Both the position numbers and the translations under genes were made by a program. From NCBI RefSeq assembly GCF_000768065.1, contig NZ_JRKM01000001.1, forward strand, positions 4,508,001-4,572,000: 64,000 bases of DNA, given 5' to 3'. This document shows positions 35,152 to 46,219 of this stretch, in pieces; the stretch's first letter is position 1, and every line of letters begins with the position of its first letter. The stretch is from Aquabacterium sp. NJ1. GTDB taxonomy: Bacteria; Pseudomonadota; Gammaproteobacteria; Burkholderiales; Burkholderiaceae_C. The notes beneath the pieces were generated by a model. That model saw nothing but the letters and a program-made list of their open reading frames with translations. It was not told the origin of the DNA and did not search any database.

Positions 35152-36363
35152 ATGTTGACCCAGACCCATCGCGAACTTGTCAAAGGCACGGCAGCCCTGC
35201 TCAAGGAGCAAGGCGTGGCATTGACGCGTCATTTCTATGCCCGCATGTTCGAGTACAACCCCGAACTCAAGGCTATCTTCAACCAGGGCCACCAGCGTGA
35301 AGGCAGCCAGCAGCAGGCCCTGGCCATGGCCGTGGCGGCTTATGCGCAGCACATCGACAACCCCGGCGTGCTGATGCCGGTGCTGGAATTGATCGCCAAC
35401 AAGCACGTGAGCCTGGGCATCCGCGCGGAGCATTACGCCATCGTCGGGCGCCATCTGCTGGCATCCATCCGCGAGGTGCTGGGTGCACTGGCCACGGACG
35501 AGCTGATCGAGGCCTGGGGCGCTGCCTACGGCCAACTGGCTGATGTGCTGGTGGGCATCGAGAACAAGCTGTATGCACAGGCGGCACAGGTGCAAGGCGG
35601 CTGGAGCGGCTGGCGCAACTTCCGCGTCGAGCACAAGCAGGTTGAGAGCGAGGAGATCACGTCCTTCTACCTGGTGCCTGCCGATGGTGGCGAGGTGCCT
35701 GCCTACCAGCCTGGGCAATACGTGTCGGTGAAGCTGTTCGTGCCAGCGCTGGGCTACAGCCAGCCGCGCCAGTACAGCCTGTCTGCCGCGCCTGGCGGCC
35801 AGTCGCTGCGCATCTCGGTCAAGCGTGAAAGCGGGGACGAAGAAGCAGCGCGCCCGCAGGGCATGGTGTCCAACCTGCTGCACGCCAGTGTGAAGGAAGG
35901 TGATGTGATCGAGGTGTCGCCACCCATGGGCGACTTCGTGCTGCACCAGGACCGCGACAACCCCGTGGTGCTGATCAGCGCCGGCGTGGGCCTCACGCCC
36001 ATGGTGTCGATGCTGGAGGCCTTGACCCGGAACGCGCCCAAGCGCGAGGTGCGCTTCATCCACGCTTGCCGACATGGCGGCGTGCACGCCTTCCGTGAGC
36101 ATGTGGCCAACGTGGCGGCGGGCAACCCGCGTGTCAAGGCCAAGGTTCACTACGAGTTCCCGCGTGAGGAGGACCAGGCCCATCCGCATGAAGTTGGCCG
36201 CATCGAACTCTCGCGCCTGCAGGACTTGTTGCCCAGCGGCGAGGCGGACTTCTATGTGTGCGGCCCCAAGCCCTTCATGCAGGCACAGATGGCCGCCTTG
36301 AAGGCCATGCAGGTGCCGGCAGAACGCATCCATGCCGAGGTGTTCGGCACGGGCGGTGTCTGA
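35152..36363 (+). CDS. hmp: Flavohemoglobin Hmp (nitric oxide dioxygenase)
   Basis: 403-residue flavohemoglobin that oxidises NO to nitrate with O2 and NAD(P)H. The globin domain (about 1-140) has Tyr29 in the distal pocket and proximal heme His85 (NKHVSLGI). It is followed by FAD-binding (RQYSLSAAPGGQSLRIS region, about 205-225) and NAD-binding domains (SAGVGLTPMVSM, FYVCGPKPFM). Full length, divergent from nrdD, and converging with nirN. Confidence 0.96.
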   Translation: MLTQTHRELVKGTAALLKEQGVALTRHFYARMFEYNPELKAIFNQGHQREGSQQQALAMAVAAYAQHIDNPGVLMPVLELIANKHVSLGIRAEHYAIVGRHLLASIREVLGALATDELIEAWGAAYGQLADVLVGIENKLYAQAAQVQGGWSGWRNFRVEHKQVESEEITSFYLVPADGGEVPAYQPGQYVSVKLFVPALGYSQPRQYSLSAAPGGQSLRISVKRESGDEEAARPQGMVSNLLHASVKEGDVIEVSPPMGDFVLHQDRDNPVVLISAGVGLTPMVSMLEALTRNAPKREVRFIHACRHGGVHAFREHVANVAAGNPRVKAKVHYEFPREEDQAHPHEVGRIELSRLQDLLPSGEADFYVCGPKPFMQAQMAALKAMQVPAERIHAEVFGTGGV

Positions 36364-36371
36364 TGCTGGCG

Positions 36372-36417
36372 GGCAGGGCGCAAGGCCCTGCCTGTTGGCA
36401 CCTCAGTGCGAGGTGCC
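36372..36417. terminator. Two tandem hairpins between hmp and nirN
   Basis: GGCAGGGC/GCCCTGCC (36372-36392) and GGCACCTC/GAGGTGCC (36397-36417) are perfect 8-bp stems with five-base loops in the short gap between converging genes; the second includes the nirN stop. No T tract follows either, so they may act as weak bidirectional terminators or RNA-stabilising ends. Confidence 0.5.
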
Positions 36418-38100
36418 TTCCGAGCGCGTGATCTTGTTGAACACGTTGTACTTGCCCACGGGTTTGCTCATGGGCAGGCGCTTGACTTCTTTCAGCGTGG
36501 TGGCGTCGTACACGATGAGGGCGCCGTTCATCTCCCACAGGCTGGCCAGCGCGTAGCGGCCATCGCGCGTGAACTCGATGTGCGCCAGGGTCTGGCCTTC
36601 AGGTGCCTTGACCTGGGCCACGGGCTCCAGCGTGGTCTTGTCGATCACGGTGAGGATGTGCTTGGCTGTTGGCGACATCATCGAGTCCGCCCACAGGTAG
36701 CGAGACTGCTCGTGGCTGCGCATGAAGAAGCCCGGGCCCGGCGTGGGGATCTGCTTGATGATCTGCCAGGTCTTCATGTCGATGACGCTGATGAGGCCTT
36801 GCTGCAGATTGGGCGTGGCCAGCACGGTCTGGCCTTTGTACTGGAAGCTGATGCCTGAGCCTAGATGCGGCATGCCAGGCAAGGGCAGGGTGGCCACGCG
36901 CTGGCGAGCATCCAGGTTGATGACCTGGGCGCTGGGCTCTTCGGCGGCGGGGCTGGATGAAGCCGCTGTGGCGCCCGATGCCGGCCCCGAGCTCGCACTG
37001 GCTGCGGAGGCGGGTTTGATGGCTGCAGCCGGGCGGCCCGCCCCGATCACATGCCTGTAGGGCGGATCAAAGAAGAAGTCGTCCAGCGGCTGGCTCAGGG
37101 GCGTGCGGCGTATGCCCAGGTAGCCGTTCTTGGCAATGGCCTCGCCCATGCGGAAGTCATGCACATAACCATCATGGATGGGCTCGGCCTTCGGGTTGTA
37201 CGAGATCTCCCATAGCTCGGGCAGGTCCTTGAGCGCCACGATGAAACTCTGGCGCGGTGCGGCGTCATATACCGCAGACACGCGTGAGTGCTGCTTGCCG
37301 TCCAGGCTGGTGGCAGGGTAGATGCGCACGAGCTTGAGGTCGGCATCGAACAGCACGACGTTGCCGGGCAGGTAGTTGCCGGCCAGTACCCAGCGGCCAT
37401 CACCCGACACGGCCACATTGCGCATGTTCAGGCCGGCGCGCACCTCGGCCATTACCTGCAGGGTGTAAAGGTCGTACTTGGTGATCCAGCCATCGCGCGA
37501 GCCGAAGTACACGAAGCGGCCATCCGGCGAGAACTTGGGGCCACCATGCAGGGCGTAGCGGCTGGCGAAGCGGTGGATGACTTCCAGCTTGTCGCCGTCC
37601 ACGATGGAGACGTGGTGGTCACCGCCTTCCACCACCACGAAGAGGTTGAGCGGGTCGGCCTGCCAGACGGGTTTGGCCTGTGCGTTTGGTGCAGGCGAGG
37701 TTTCGGTGCGCGAGGCGCGGATGTCCTCGTCGCGCCAGGTGGGGGTAGGCTGAACCGGTGTGTAGACCCAGTTGGCCAGCTGCGTGATCTGCTCTTCGCT
37801 CAGGGTGCCGCCAAAGGCGGGCATCTGGGTGGCGGGGCGGCCCTGGCCGATCACCTTGATGGCTTCGGCCTTGCGCAGGCGCTCCAGGCTTTCTGGCAGC
37901 AGTGCGGGGCCCATGCCGCCGGTGCGCTGCTCGCCGTGGCAGGTGGCGCAGTGCTGCTTGAACAGTTGGGCCGCAGGAACAGGGGCGGTAATGGGGGCGG
38001 TCACGGCTGCAGGAGCGGGCTCGGCGGCGCGGCTCATGTCCCAGCCCATCAGGAGCATGGCGACGGCCAGCAGCACGCGCCAGATGACATCGGTGATCAT
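36403..38100 (-). CDS. nirN: NirN, cytochrome c/d1-type dihydro-heme d1 dehydrogenase
   Basis: 565-residue periplasmic protein: signal peptide (about 1-26), cytochrome c domain with Cys51-x-x-Cys54-His55 (CATCHG) and Met in TQMPAFGG, then an eight-bladed d1-type propeller. The C terminus KYNVFNKITRSEGTSH is characteristic of NirN and distinguishes it from NirS. NirN performs the last step of heme d1 formation. A 35-residue Ala/Ser/Pro-rich insertion (about 353-388) interrupts the propeller, unusual for this family. Start 38100 gives a proper signal peptide; the frame extends 10 codons upstream. Confidence 0.88.
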   Translation of the reverse strand: MITDVIWRVLLAVAMLLMGWDMSRAAEPAPAAVTAPITAPVPAAQLFKQHCATCHGEQRTGGMGPALLPESLERLRKAEAIKVIGQGRPATQMPAFGGTLSEEQITQLANWVYTPVQPTPTWRDEDIRASRTETSPAPNAQAKPVWQADPLNLFVVVEGGDHHVSIVDGDKLEVIHRFASRYALHGGPKFSPDGRFVYFGSRDGWITKYDLYTLQVMAEVRAGLNMRNVAVSGDGRWVLAGNYLPGNVVLFDADLKLVRIYPATSLDGKQHSRVSAVYDAAPRQSFIVALKDLPELWEISYNPKAEPIHDGYVHDFRMGEAIAKNGYLGIRRTPLSQPLDDFFFDPPYRHVIGAGRPAAAIKPASAASASSGPASGATAASSSPAAEEPSAQVINLDARQRVATLPLPGMPHLGSGISFQYKGQTVLATPNLQQGLISVIDMKTWQIIKQIPTPGPGFFMRSHEQSRYLWADSMMSPTAKHILTVIDKTTLEPVAQVKAPEGQTLAHIEFTRDGRYALASLWEMNGALIVYDATTLKEVKRLPMSKPVGKYNVFNKITRSEGTSH

Positions 38101-38113
38101 GTGCAAACCGCTT

Positions 38114-39370
38114 TCAGGTTTCGGTGGCAATAGGGATGGAAACCTTGCGGCCTTTCGAGCTTTTCGGGCTGCTGAACGGTGTCACGGCCACGCGCGTGGC
38201 GGCCGTGTGGGTCTGCAGGCCGATCTCGTGGTCGTCCAGGTAGCAACCGGGGTCTTCCGCCCAGGGGTTGCCGGTGACCTGCTCGGCGCGCACGCGCGTG
38301 TTGCCTCCGCACAAGTCCAGGTGGACGCAGCTGGCGCAGCGGCCTTCGACTGGGCGGGGTTGGGTCTTGAGGCCGGCCATCAGGGGCTCGCTCGTGTCGG
38401 ACCAGATTTGAGAGAAGGGGCGCTGGCGCACATTGCCCAGGCTGTGGTGCCACCACATGGTGTCGGGGTGCACATCGCCCAGGTTGTCGATGTTGGCGAT
38501 GTGCAGGCCCGAGGCATTGCCGCCCCAGGCACGCAGGCGTTCGCGCAGGGCGGGGGCCCATTGAGGCATGTGCTGGCGCAGCCAGGCCAGCAGGTAAGGC
38601 GCATCGGCGTCGTTGTTGCCGGTGACGTATTCTTCGTCGCGGCCTTCGAGCGCGGCCTTCCAGGCGGTGGCGAACAGCAGGTCCAGTGCATCACGGGTGG
38701 CGCTGAAATGGGCGTCCTTGGCGCGGTGGATGTTGCCGCGGCCCGCGTAGTTCAGGTGAGAGAAGTAGAACTTGGCGATGCCCTCGTCGCGCATGAGTTG
38801 CAGCAGCGCGGGCAGGTCATGCGCGTTCATGGCCGTCATGGTGAAACGCAGGCCCAGCTTGACGTCGCGGGCCTTGAGCAGGCGCAGGGCGTTCAGCGAA
38901 GCATCGAAGGCGCCTTCCAGCCGGCGGAACTTGTCATGCGTTTCGCGCAGGCCATCCAGGCTGATGCCCACGTACTCGAAGCCCGCCTGGGCGATGCGCT
39001 CGGCCATGGGCTCGTCGATCAGCGTGCCATTGGTGGACAGCGCCACGTAGAAGCCCTTGTCGCGCGCGCGGGCTGCGATCTCGAACAGATCGGGGCGGAG
39101 CAAGGGCTCCCCGCCGGACAGGATCAGCACGGGCACGCGGTAGTTGCGCAGGTCGTCCATCACGTTGAACACCTCGTCGGTGCTCAGCTCGCCCGGGTAG
39201 TCGTGGTCGGCAGACAGGGCGTAGCAATGCTTGCAGGTGAGGTTGCAGCGGCGGGTCAGGTTCCAGATGACGACGGGCCCCGGTGGCGTATGGCCATGGC
39301 GGGCCAGCGGGTAGCTGCCTTGTCGCTCGGCCTGGACCACTTCGCGCAGGTATTGGGAGATGCGAAACAT
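38114..39370 (-). CDS. nirJ: NirJ, radical-SAM heme d1 biosynthesis protein
   Basis: 418-residue radical-SAM enzyme that replaces propionates of didecarboxysiroheme with oxo groups. The cluster motif is Cys42-x3-Cys46-x2-Cys49 (RCNLTCKHCY), followed by ILSGGEPLLR. The C-terminal SPASM-like cysteines are CASCVHLDLCGGN and GCYLDD. ATG 39370 has AGGAG upstream; the frame is open for 95 more codons but that part is not NirJ-like. It ends 13 bp before nirN. Confidence 0.95.
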   Translation of the reverse strand: MFRISQYLREVVQAERQGSYPLARHGHTPPGPVVIWNLTRRCNLTCKHCYALSADHDYPGELSTDEVFNVMDDLRNYRVPVLILSGGEPLLRPDLFEIAARARDKGFYVALSTNGTLIDEPMAERIAQAGFEYVGISLDGLRETHDKFRRLEGAFDASLNALRLLKARDVKLGLRFTMTAMNAHDLPALLQLMRDEGIAKFYFSHLNYAGRGNIHRAKDAHFSATRDALDLLFATAWKAALEGRDEEYVTGNNDADAPYLLAWLRQHMPQWAPALRERLRAWGGNASGLHIANIDNLGDVHPDTMWWHHSLGNVRQRPFSQIWSDTSEPLMAGLKTQPRPVEGRCASCVHLDLCGGNTRVRAEQVTGNPWAEDPGCYLDDHEIGLQTHTAATRVAVTPFSSPKSSKGRKVSIPIATET

Positions 39371-39390
39371 GAGGGGCTCCTGGTTGGGGC

Positions 39391-39873
39391 TCAGGCGGCT
39401 TGCAGGCGCAGGCCGGTCTTTTTCAGGATGGCCGTGCTGTAGAGGATGTCGAAGCCTTTGCAGGCATCGGCCAGCAGGCAATGGATGCGGCCCGCTTCGC
39501 GCTCGACTTCGGCGCGGCTGTGGCCATGCACCATGGCAAACAGGTTGTAGGGCCATTCGGGCAGGGCGCGTGGGCGGCGGTAGCAGTGCGACACCGTGGG
39601 CAGCGCGCCGATCTTGGCGCCCAGTTCGTCCACCAGGGCATCGTCCACATCCCACACGGTCATGCCGTTGGCGGTGTAGCCCAGCTTGTAGTGGTTGGGC
39701 ACGGCGCCAATGCGGCGGATCAGGCCTTCGTCCAGCATGCCCGCCAGGCGCTCGCGCACCACGGCCTCGGGCACGCCCAGTTGGGCGGCTACCTGGGCAT
39801 ATGGGCGTGGCACCAGCGGCAGGCCGCCTTGCGTGGCCGTGATGAGGCGGCGGTCGAAATCAGTGAGTGACAT
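39391..39873 (-). CDS. nirH: NirH, siroheme decarboxylase subunit (AsnC/Lrp-like fold)
   Basis: 160 residues. An N-terminal winged-helix-like part (LITATQGGLPLVPRPYAQVA) is followed by an Lrp ligand-binding-like domain with the conserved RRPRALPEWPYNLFAMVHG stretch. The ending ILKKTGLRL is typical of NirH. With NirDLG it decarboxylates siroheme in heme d1 synthesis; despite the Lrp-like fold it is an enzyme subunit, not a regulator. It overlaps nirG by 14 bp. Confidence 0.9.
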   Translation of the reverse strand: MSLTDFDRRLITATQGGLPLVPRPYAQVAAQLGVPEAVVRERLAGMLDEGLIRRIGAVPNHYKLGYTANGMTVWDVDDALVDELGAKIGALPTVSHCYRRPRALPEWPYNLFAMVHGHSRAEVEREAGRIHCLLADACKGFDILYSTAILKKTGLRLQAA

Positions 39874-40420
39874 GGGGCACCCCTTGGCTGGTCTGGCCGG
39901 CGCGTTCGCGCTTGGCCAAGGCGGCCTGGGCGCTCAAGCGCAGTTCCACGAAGAACTCGCGCTCCTTGGGAAAGGCAAACACGCGCAGGCCGGTCTGGGC
40001 TTCGATCTGTTGGCAGGTCTGCTTGACCTGATCAGGCGTTTCGCCGGCAATCACGAACCACATATTGAGCTGGTGCGTGCGGCGGTAGTTGTGGGCCACG
40101 GCGGGCAGGGCGTTGACCTGCTCGGCCACGCGCTCAAAGTCGGCTTCGGGCACAGCCATGGCCGCCAGCAGGAACTGGCCACCCGCACGTTCGATCTGGA
40201 ACAGGGGCCCGAAGCGCGTGAGCAGGCCGGTGTCGAGCAGGCGCTGCAGGCGTTGCAGCACCTCGTCTTCCGTGAGGCCCAGGTCGGTGGCCACGTCTGC
40301 AAAAGGACGTTCGGTCAAAGGCAGGCCGCCATGCAGCCGGTCAATCAACTGGGCATCGACATGATCCAGCCAGGCGCTGGGCAGGCCATCGAGTCGAGTG
40401 GGGTCATGCAGCTTGTTCAT
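39860..40420 (-). CDS. nirG: NirG, siroheme decarboxylase subunit (AsnC/Lrp-like fold)
   Basis: 186 residues, same fold as NirH and NirDL: DAQLIDRLHGGLPLTERPFADVA then HNYRRTHQLNMWFVIAG. FPKEREFFVELRL near the C terminus fits NirG. Start 40420 begins MNKLHDPTRLDG and overlaps nirDL by 17 bp; the frame is open upstream but in shadow of nirDL. Confidence 0.87.
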   Translation of the reverse strand: MNKLHDPTRLDGLPSAWLDHVDAQLIDRLHGGLPLTERPFADVATDLGLTEDEVLQRLQRLLDTGLLTRFGPLFQIERAGGQFLLAAMAVPEADFERVAEQVNALPAVAHNYRRTHQLNMWFVIAGETPDQVKQTCQQIEAQTGLRVFAFPKEREFFVELRLSAQAALAKRERAGQTSQGVPHVTH

Positions 40421-41441
40421 GGGCGGCCTCTGTGGGAGCCGTGTCGGACAGGGCACGGAAATAGCGGCCGCCCGTCTGCTTGAAACGGGTGCCGCTGAAC
40501 AGGGTCTGGCGTGGGTAGTCGCCCAACCCGGCTTGTTGGATGGCGGATTCGATGATCTCGCTGACGGCCTCGCGGCTCTGCCCGTGCACCATGAAGTAGA
40601 GGTTGTAGGACCAGTCACGATGGCGTTCGCGCCGGTAGCACAGGGTGATGCCGGGCTGTGAGGCCAGCCGGGCGCCGCAGGCGTCCACCAGCTCGTTGGG
40701 CACGTCGAGCACGGTCATGGCATTGGCGCTGATGCCCAGGTCATGATGGCGCACCACCACGCCGAAGCGGCGCAGCGTGCCTTGCGCCAGCCAGCGGGTC
40801 AGGGTCTGGCGGATGCGTTCGGTGGACCAACCCAGGGCCTCGGCCCAGGCATCGTAGGGGCGGGGCATGATGGGCAGGCCTTCCTCCACCAGGGCCGCCA
40901 GGCGTTCATCTGCCACGGCCACGGGGGTGCCGCGTTGGCGTTGTGCAGGGTGAGCCTCACCGGGGTGAGGGGACTGCTTGGTCTGGCGCAGGTCGAACCC
41001 CAGGTCGATGCGGTAAGGGCGCACCATGGGCAGGCGCAGGGCCTTGAGTCCGGTGGCGTCTTCCAGCTGGTTGACCTGGGCGTGCACCGTGTCGCGGTCG
41101 CGGCCTGTGATGACGAACCACAGGTTGTAGTCGTGTTCACGTTCGTAGTTGTGGTTGACGCCTTCGATGGCGTTGACCCGTTCGGCCACGCGGGCGAGTT
41201 GGGCCTCGGGCACCGACAGGGCGCACAACATGGCCGCACCACCCACCCCTGCGCCCCAGATGCCACCGATGCGGCTGACGCTGCCTTCCTTGAGCAGGCG
41301 GCGGTAGGTGGCCAACACGGTGGCTTCGTCGCTGCCGCAGCGCAGGGCCACACCGGCAAACGGCGTGTCGGACAGCGGGAAATCGCGCTGCCAGTCATTG
41401 AGCAGCAACTGATCCAGAGCGGGACGGTCGGACAGGTTCAT
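40404..41441 (-). CDS. nirDL: NirDL fusion, siroheme decarboxylase
   Basis: 345-residue fusion of two Lrp-like modules: NirD-like (about 1-150, NHNYEREHDYNLWFVITG) and NirL-like (about 175-330, CYRRERHRDWSYNLYFMVHG), joined by a Gln/Pro-rich linker (about 153-175). Fused NirD-L proteins are known in several denitrifiers, whereas Pseudomonas has separate nirD and nirL. The start lies one base after the nirF stop, implying coupling. Confidence 0.9.
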   Translation of the reverse strand: MNLSDRPALDQLLLNDWQRDFPLSDTPFAGVALRCGSDEATVLATYRRLLKEGSVSRIGGIWGAGVGGAAMLCALSVPEAQLARVAERVNAIEGVNHNYEREHDYNLWFVITGRDRDTVHAQVNQLEDATGLKALRLPMVRPYRIDLGFDLRQTKQSPHPGEAHPAQRQRGTPVAVADERLAALVEEGLPIMPRPYDAWAEALGWSTERIRQTLTRWLAQGTLRRFGVVVRHHDLGISANAMTVLDVPNELVDACGARLASQPGITLCYRRERHRDWSYNLYFMVHGQSREAVSEIIESAIQQAGLGDYPRQTLFSGTRFKQTGGRYFRALSDTAPTEAAHEQAA

Positions 41442-41442
41442 G

Positions 41443-42624
41443 TCAAAACCCCATGCGTGCTGCGCGGCTGGTGAAGAAGATGCCGCTGGGTGAGGGCAGG
41501 CTCAAGGTGCTGAGCGTCTGCAAGGTCTGTGTGTCGATGATGGAAACCAGGTTGGCGTCGCGCGAGGAGATCCACACGGCCTCGCCGCGCGGTGTGAACT
41601 CCATGTGGAGCACGGCCTTGCCGGGCTCCAGCGTCTGCACGATCTGGCGCGATTGCGTGTCGATGACCTGGACGCGGTGGTAGTCGGGCACAGCGAAATT
41701 GACCCAGACCTGGCGGCCATCGGGGCGCGCCATCACGAACACGGGCTGGCCCGCCACGGGGATGCGGCCCACTTCCTGCCAGGTGTCGGTGTCCACGATC
41801 AGGACCTCGTGGTGCCCGATGGCGGGCAGCCAGGCTTGCCGGCCAGCCACGGCCCAGCCGCGCAGGTGGGGCATCTTGTAGACGGGCAGGGGTTGCTGGC
41901 CGCGGCCATAGCCTTGCAGGATGCGGCGGGCCTGAGGTTGGGGTGCCCACAGGTCGATGAGGGTCAGGCCGTCTTCGCCAAACAGGCCGGCGATGTAGTA
42001 GCGGCCGTCCGGTGTGACCAGGGCGTCATAGGGCTGGTGGCCGATCTGCGTGAACTTCTGCAGGGCCGGTTTTTGCGGCGTGCTGAGGTCGGCGATCCAG
42101 ATCTGGTCGGCATCGAACAGCGAGAAGATGAAGCGGTGGCCGGGCAGGTCCGCCAGGCCCACCACGCGGGACAGCTTGCCGGGCGCGTACTCGGCGGGGA
42201 TGTCGGCCACCAGGGCGAGGGTCTGGGCATCGAACACCTTGACGCCGCCGGGCTCGTAGTTCTGCGCGGCCACGAGGCGGCCGTCTTGCGAGATCGCCCC
42301 GCCGATGCTGTTGCCGGCCTGCTGGGTGCGGGCTTCGATCTGGCGGGTGAGGATGTTGAGCTTGGTGAGCGCACCATCGCGGCCGAACACATAAGCGTGG
42401 GCGCCATCGCGCGAGAACACCACGGAGGCGTGAGACAGATCGCCCAGGCCCGCGATGTCACCCAGCACTGTTTGCGTGCTGGTGTTGACCACGGCCACGG
42501 TGCCATTGGCGCGCTCGATCACGACGCCCAGGTCACCTGTACCGACGGGAGTTGGCGCACTGGCGCAGGCCGCGAGGATGAGCGTCAGGCTCAGCGAGAG
42601 GATCAAGCGCAGGGTGGTGGTCAA
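41443..42624 (-). CDS. nirF: NirF, heme d1 biosynthesis lipoprotein
   Basis: 393-residue d1-propeller-like protein without a cytochrome c domain. The N-terminal signal ends in a lipobox (LILAAC, Cys20), so it is probably membrane-anchored in the periplasm, as known for NirF. The C terminus PSGIFFTSRAARMGF is typical. It acts late in heme d1 synthesis with NirN and NirS. It appears to start with TTG 42624, overlapping the nirC stop as TTGA, with AGGTGAAAC upstream; no better start precedes the signal peptide. Confidence 0.93.
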   Translation of the reverse strand: MTTTLRLILSLSLTLILAACASAPTPVGTGDLGVVIERANGTVAVVNTSTQTVLGDIAGLGDLSHASVVFSRDGAHAYVFGRDGALTKLNILTRQIEARTQQAGNSIGGAISQDGRLVAAQNYEPGGVKVFDAQTLALVADIPAEYAPGKLSRVVGLADLPGHRFIFSLFDADQIWIADLSTPQKPALQKFTQIGHQPYDALVTPDGRYYIAGLFGEDGLTLIDLWAPQPQARRILQGYGRGQQPLPVYKMPHLRGWAVAGRQAWLPAIGHHEVLIVDTDTWQEVGRIPVAGQPVFVMARPDGRQVWVNFAVPDYHRVQVIDTQSRQIVQTLEPGKAVLHMEFTPRGEAVWISSRDANLVSIIDTQTLQTLSTLSLPSPSGIFFTSRAARMGF

Positions 42625-43007
42625 GGCTGTTTCACCTCAGGAAAACCGCGCAGGAGTTGCTGGGCAATCCAGCGCGCGTCTTGTTCATCGAGCATGCCCT
42701 GCCAGCCGGGCATCGGGGTGCCGCTGCGGCCTTGCAGGATGGTTGAAACCAGCGCAGCCACAGGGCGATCAGCCAGTGCCTCGGGCGTCAGGGCAGGGCC
42801 GAGGCCGCCTTTGAGGCGCATGCCGTGGCAGGAGCCGCAGTCCTGTCTGACGATGTGGATGAGGGTCTGTTGCCTGGCTGGCGATGGTTCGGTATCGCTT
42901 GCCTGAGACCACGCCCCACCGGCCAGCAGGCACAGCGCCCCCACGGTGGCTTGTCGGCATGCGGCCACCCATCCCGGGCTGAGTGGCTGGAGGATGTCTG
43001 GCCGCAT
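42621..43007 (-). CDS. nirC: NirC, small periplasmic c-type cytochrome
   Basis: 128 residues: N-terminal signal/hydrophobic segment (about 12-36), heme motif Cys57-x-x-Cys60-His61 (CGSCHG) and Met in GTPMPGW. Position between nirM and nirF fits NirC, a proposed electron acceptor for NirN or donor for NirS. Start 43007 is chosen because it gives the signal peptide; the open frame extends into nirM in a different frame. Confidence 0.85.
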   Translation of the reverse strand: MRPDILQPLSPGWVAACRQATVGALCLLAGGAWSQASDTEPSPARQQTLIHIVRQDCGSCHGMRLKGGLGPALTPEALADRPVAALVSTILQGRSGTPMPGWQGMLDEQDARWIAQQLLRGFPEVKQP

Positions 43008-43030
43008 GTTGTTTGCCGCTGAAGGTCCGC

Positions 43031-43345
43031 TTACTGCGTCTTCAGGATCAGTTCCACGGCCCCCTTGAGGTCGGCGTCGCTGATCTTCTCTGCGGGGTTG
43101 GGCGGCATGGGGATGGGGCCCCACACACCCGAACCACCCTTGCGGACCTTCTCGGCCAGCCTGGTGGGCGCTTCCTTGTCGCCCTTGTACTTGGCGGCGA
43201 TGTCCTTGAAGGCCGGGCCGACCACTTTCTTGTCCTTGGCATGGCAGGCCATGCAGCCCGCCTTGGTCATGGCTTCATCGACGGTGGCCATGCTGCTGCC
43301 TGCAGCCAGCGCCAGGGCGCTCAGGATCAGGATACGTTTGATCAT
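43031..43345 (-). CDS. nirM: NirM, cytochrome c551/c552
   Basis: 104 residues: signal peptide (cleavage after SMA near residue 20), heme motif Cys31-x-x-Cys34-His35 (CMACH), distal Met in WGPIPMPPN. It is an electron donor to NirS and possibly NorC. It follows nirS by 22 bp. Confidence 0.93.
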   Translation of the reverse strand: MIKRILILSALALAAGSSMATVDEAMTKAGCMACHAKDKKVVGPAFKDIAAKYKGDKEAPTRLAEKVRKGGSGVWGPIPMPPNPAEKISDADLKGAVELILKTQ

Positions 43346-43367
43346 GATGTGCTTCCTCGTGTGGGGG

Positions 43368-45188
<1,821 letters not shown>

Positions 45189-45205
45189 TCAGATAGAGCA
45201 AGGGC

Positions 45206-45247
45206 ATGTTCGACCTGGGAAACAGGACTGTCCTTGAAGCAGTTCAA
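45206..45247 (-). promoter_or_regulatory. DNR-type box and putative -10 upstream of nirS
   Basis: TTGAAGCAGTTCAA (45234-45247; the minus strand reads TTGAACTGCTTCAA) is a perfect TTGAA-N4-TTCAA inverted repeat, the same palindrome as upstream of norC. At class II distance on the minus strand lies GAACAT (45206-45211), a weak -10, giving a leader of about 113 nt. The rest of the 319-bp gap between nirS and the DUF481 gene shows nothing further that I can support. Confidence 0.7.
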
Positions 45248-45405
45248 GAAATCAGGCCCCCTGGCCGGCCTGACGCAAAGGGGCGACGGCCGACTCGGCG
45301 GCGTTTGAGTTGGCGCAAATGCGCCCGGGCGGCCGGTTGCGAGCCGATCCGGGGCTGGAGTCCGGGCATGATGCTGGCCTGTGTGAATCAGCCTGAGTTG
45401 ACGGT

Positions 45406-46194
45406 ATGGATGAGATGAAGGGCGGGCGGCGCCAGCGCGGAGGTGGATGGCATGGCCTGCTGGTGGTGACGTATGCCCTGATTGCGCTGATTGGCCTGAT
45501 GGACCTTGGCGTGGCCCAAGCCGAAACCCCGGTGCAGGACAAGCTGACGGGCGACGTTGACGGGCAATACAGCTACAACAAGTCCGAGTACACCAGCCGC
45601 CGGCTGACATTGGCCGCCGACCTGGCCTACCCCATGCCTCAGCGTGAACTGGACGGCGAGCTGCGCTTTGACCGCGAGTACATCAAGGAGGAGGGCGTGC
45701 CGCAGGCCATCAACCGGGACCGGTATGACGCCAGCGTGAAGTTCAAGCAGTTCTTCGACGATGAGCCGTATTACCTGTATGTGTCGCCACGCGTGCGTCA
45801 CAACCGCTTTGGTTACTACCAGTCGGCGCAGGCCATGCGGGTGGGGGCGGGCCGCAAGTTTGGTGGCGATGGCAACTGGAACCTGAGCCTGGAGCTGGGC
45901 TCCGGTTACCGCGTGGCCCATTCCGAAGACGATGACAATATCAGCGAGGTGCTCTACACCACCAGTCTGAAGGCTTCCTGGGACATCACGGACCAGCTGT
46001 CGCTGAAGTTCAATGGCGTGCAAGAGCAAAGCCGCCGCGAGACCTTCCGCACCATGAGCCTGGCCTTGCGCAACAAGCTGACCAACCACATCGGCTTGAA
46101 GTACGAGGTGCTGTACCGCCGATCCTTTCCCTTCGACTCACAAGAGAAGGATGGCGAGTTGTCCGCCGATTTCGGCGTGAGCTACAGCTTCTGA
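45406..46194 (+). CDS. DUF481-family outer membrane protein
   Basis: 262-residue predicted beta-barrel: hydrophobic N-terminal signal (about 17-39, cleavage near AQA-ETP), alternating amphipathic strands, and a C-terminal Phe (VSYSF) typical of outer-membrane insertion. The sequence resembles the DUF481 (YdiY-like) family. It is divergent from nirS; a denitrification role is not implied by sequence. Confidence 0.75.
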   Translation: MDEMKGGRRQRGGGWHGLLVVTYALIALIGLMDLGVAQAETPVQDKLTGDVDGQYSYNKSEYTSRRLTLAADLAYPMPQRELDGELRFDREYIKEEGVPQAINRDRYDASVKFKQFFDDEPYYLYVSPRVRHNRFGYYQSAQAMRVGAGRKFGGDGNWNLSLELGSGYRVAHSEDDDNISEVLYTTSLKASWDITDQLSLKFNGVQEQSRRETFRTMSLALRNKLTNHIGLKYEVLYRRSFPFDSQEKDGELSADFGVSYSF

Positions 46195-46219
46195 CCCTGA
46201 TCCTGGCTTGGGGCTGGCC

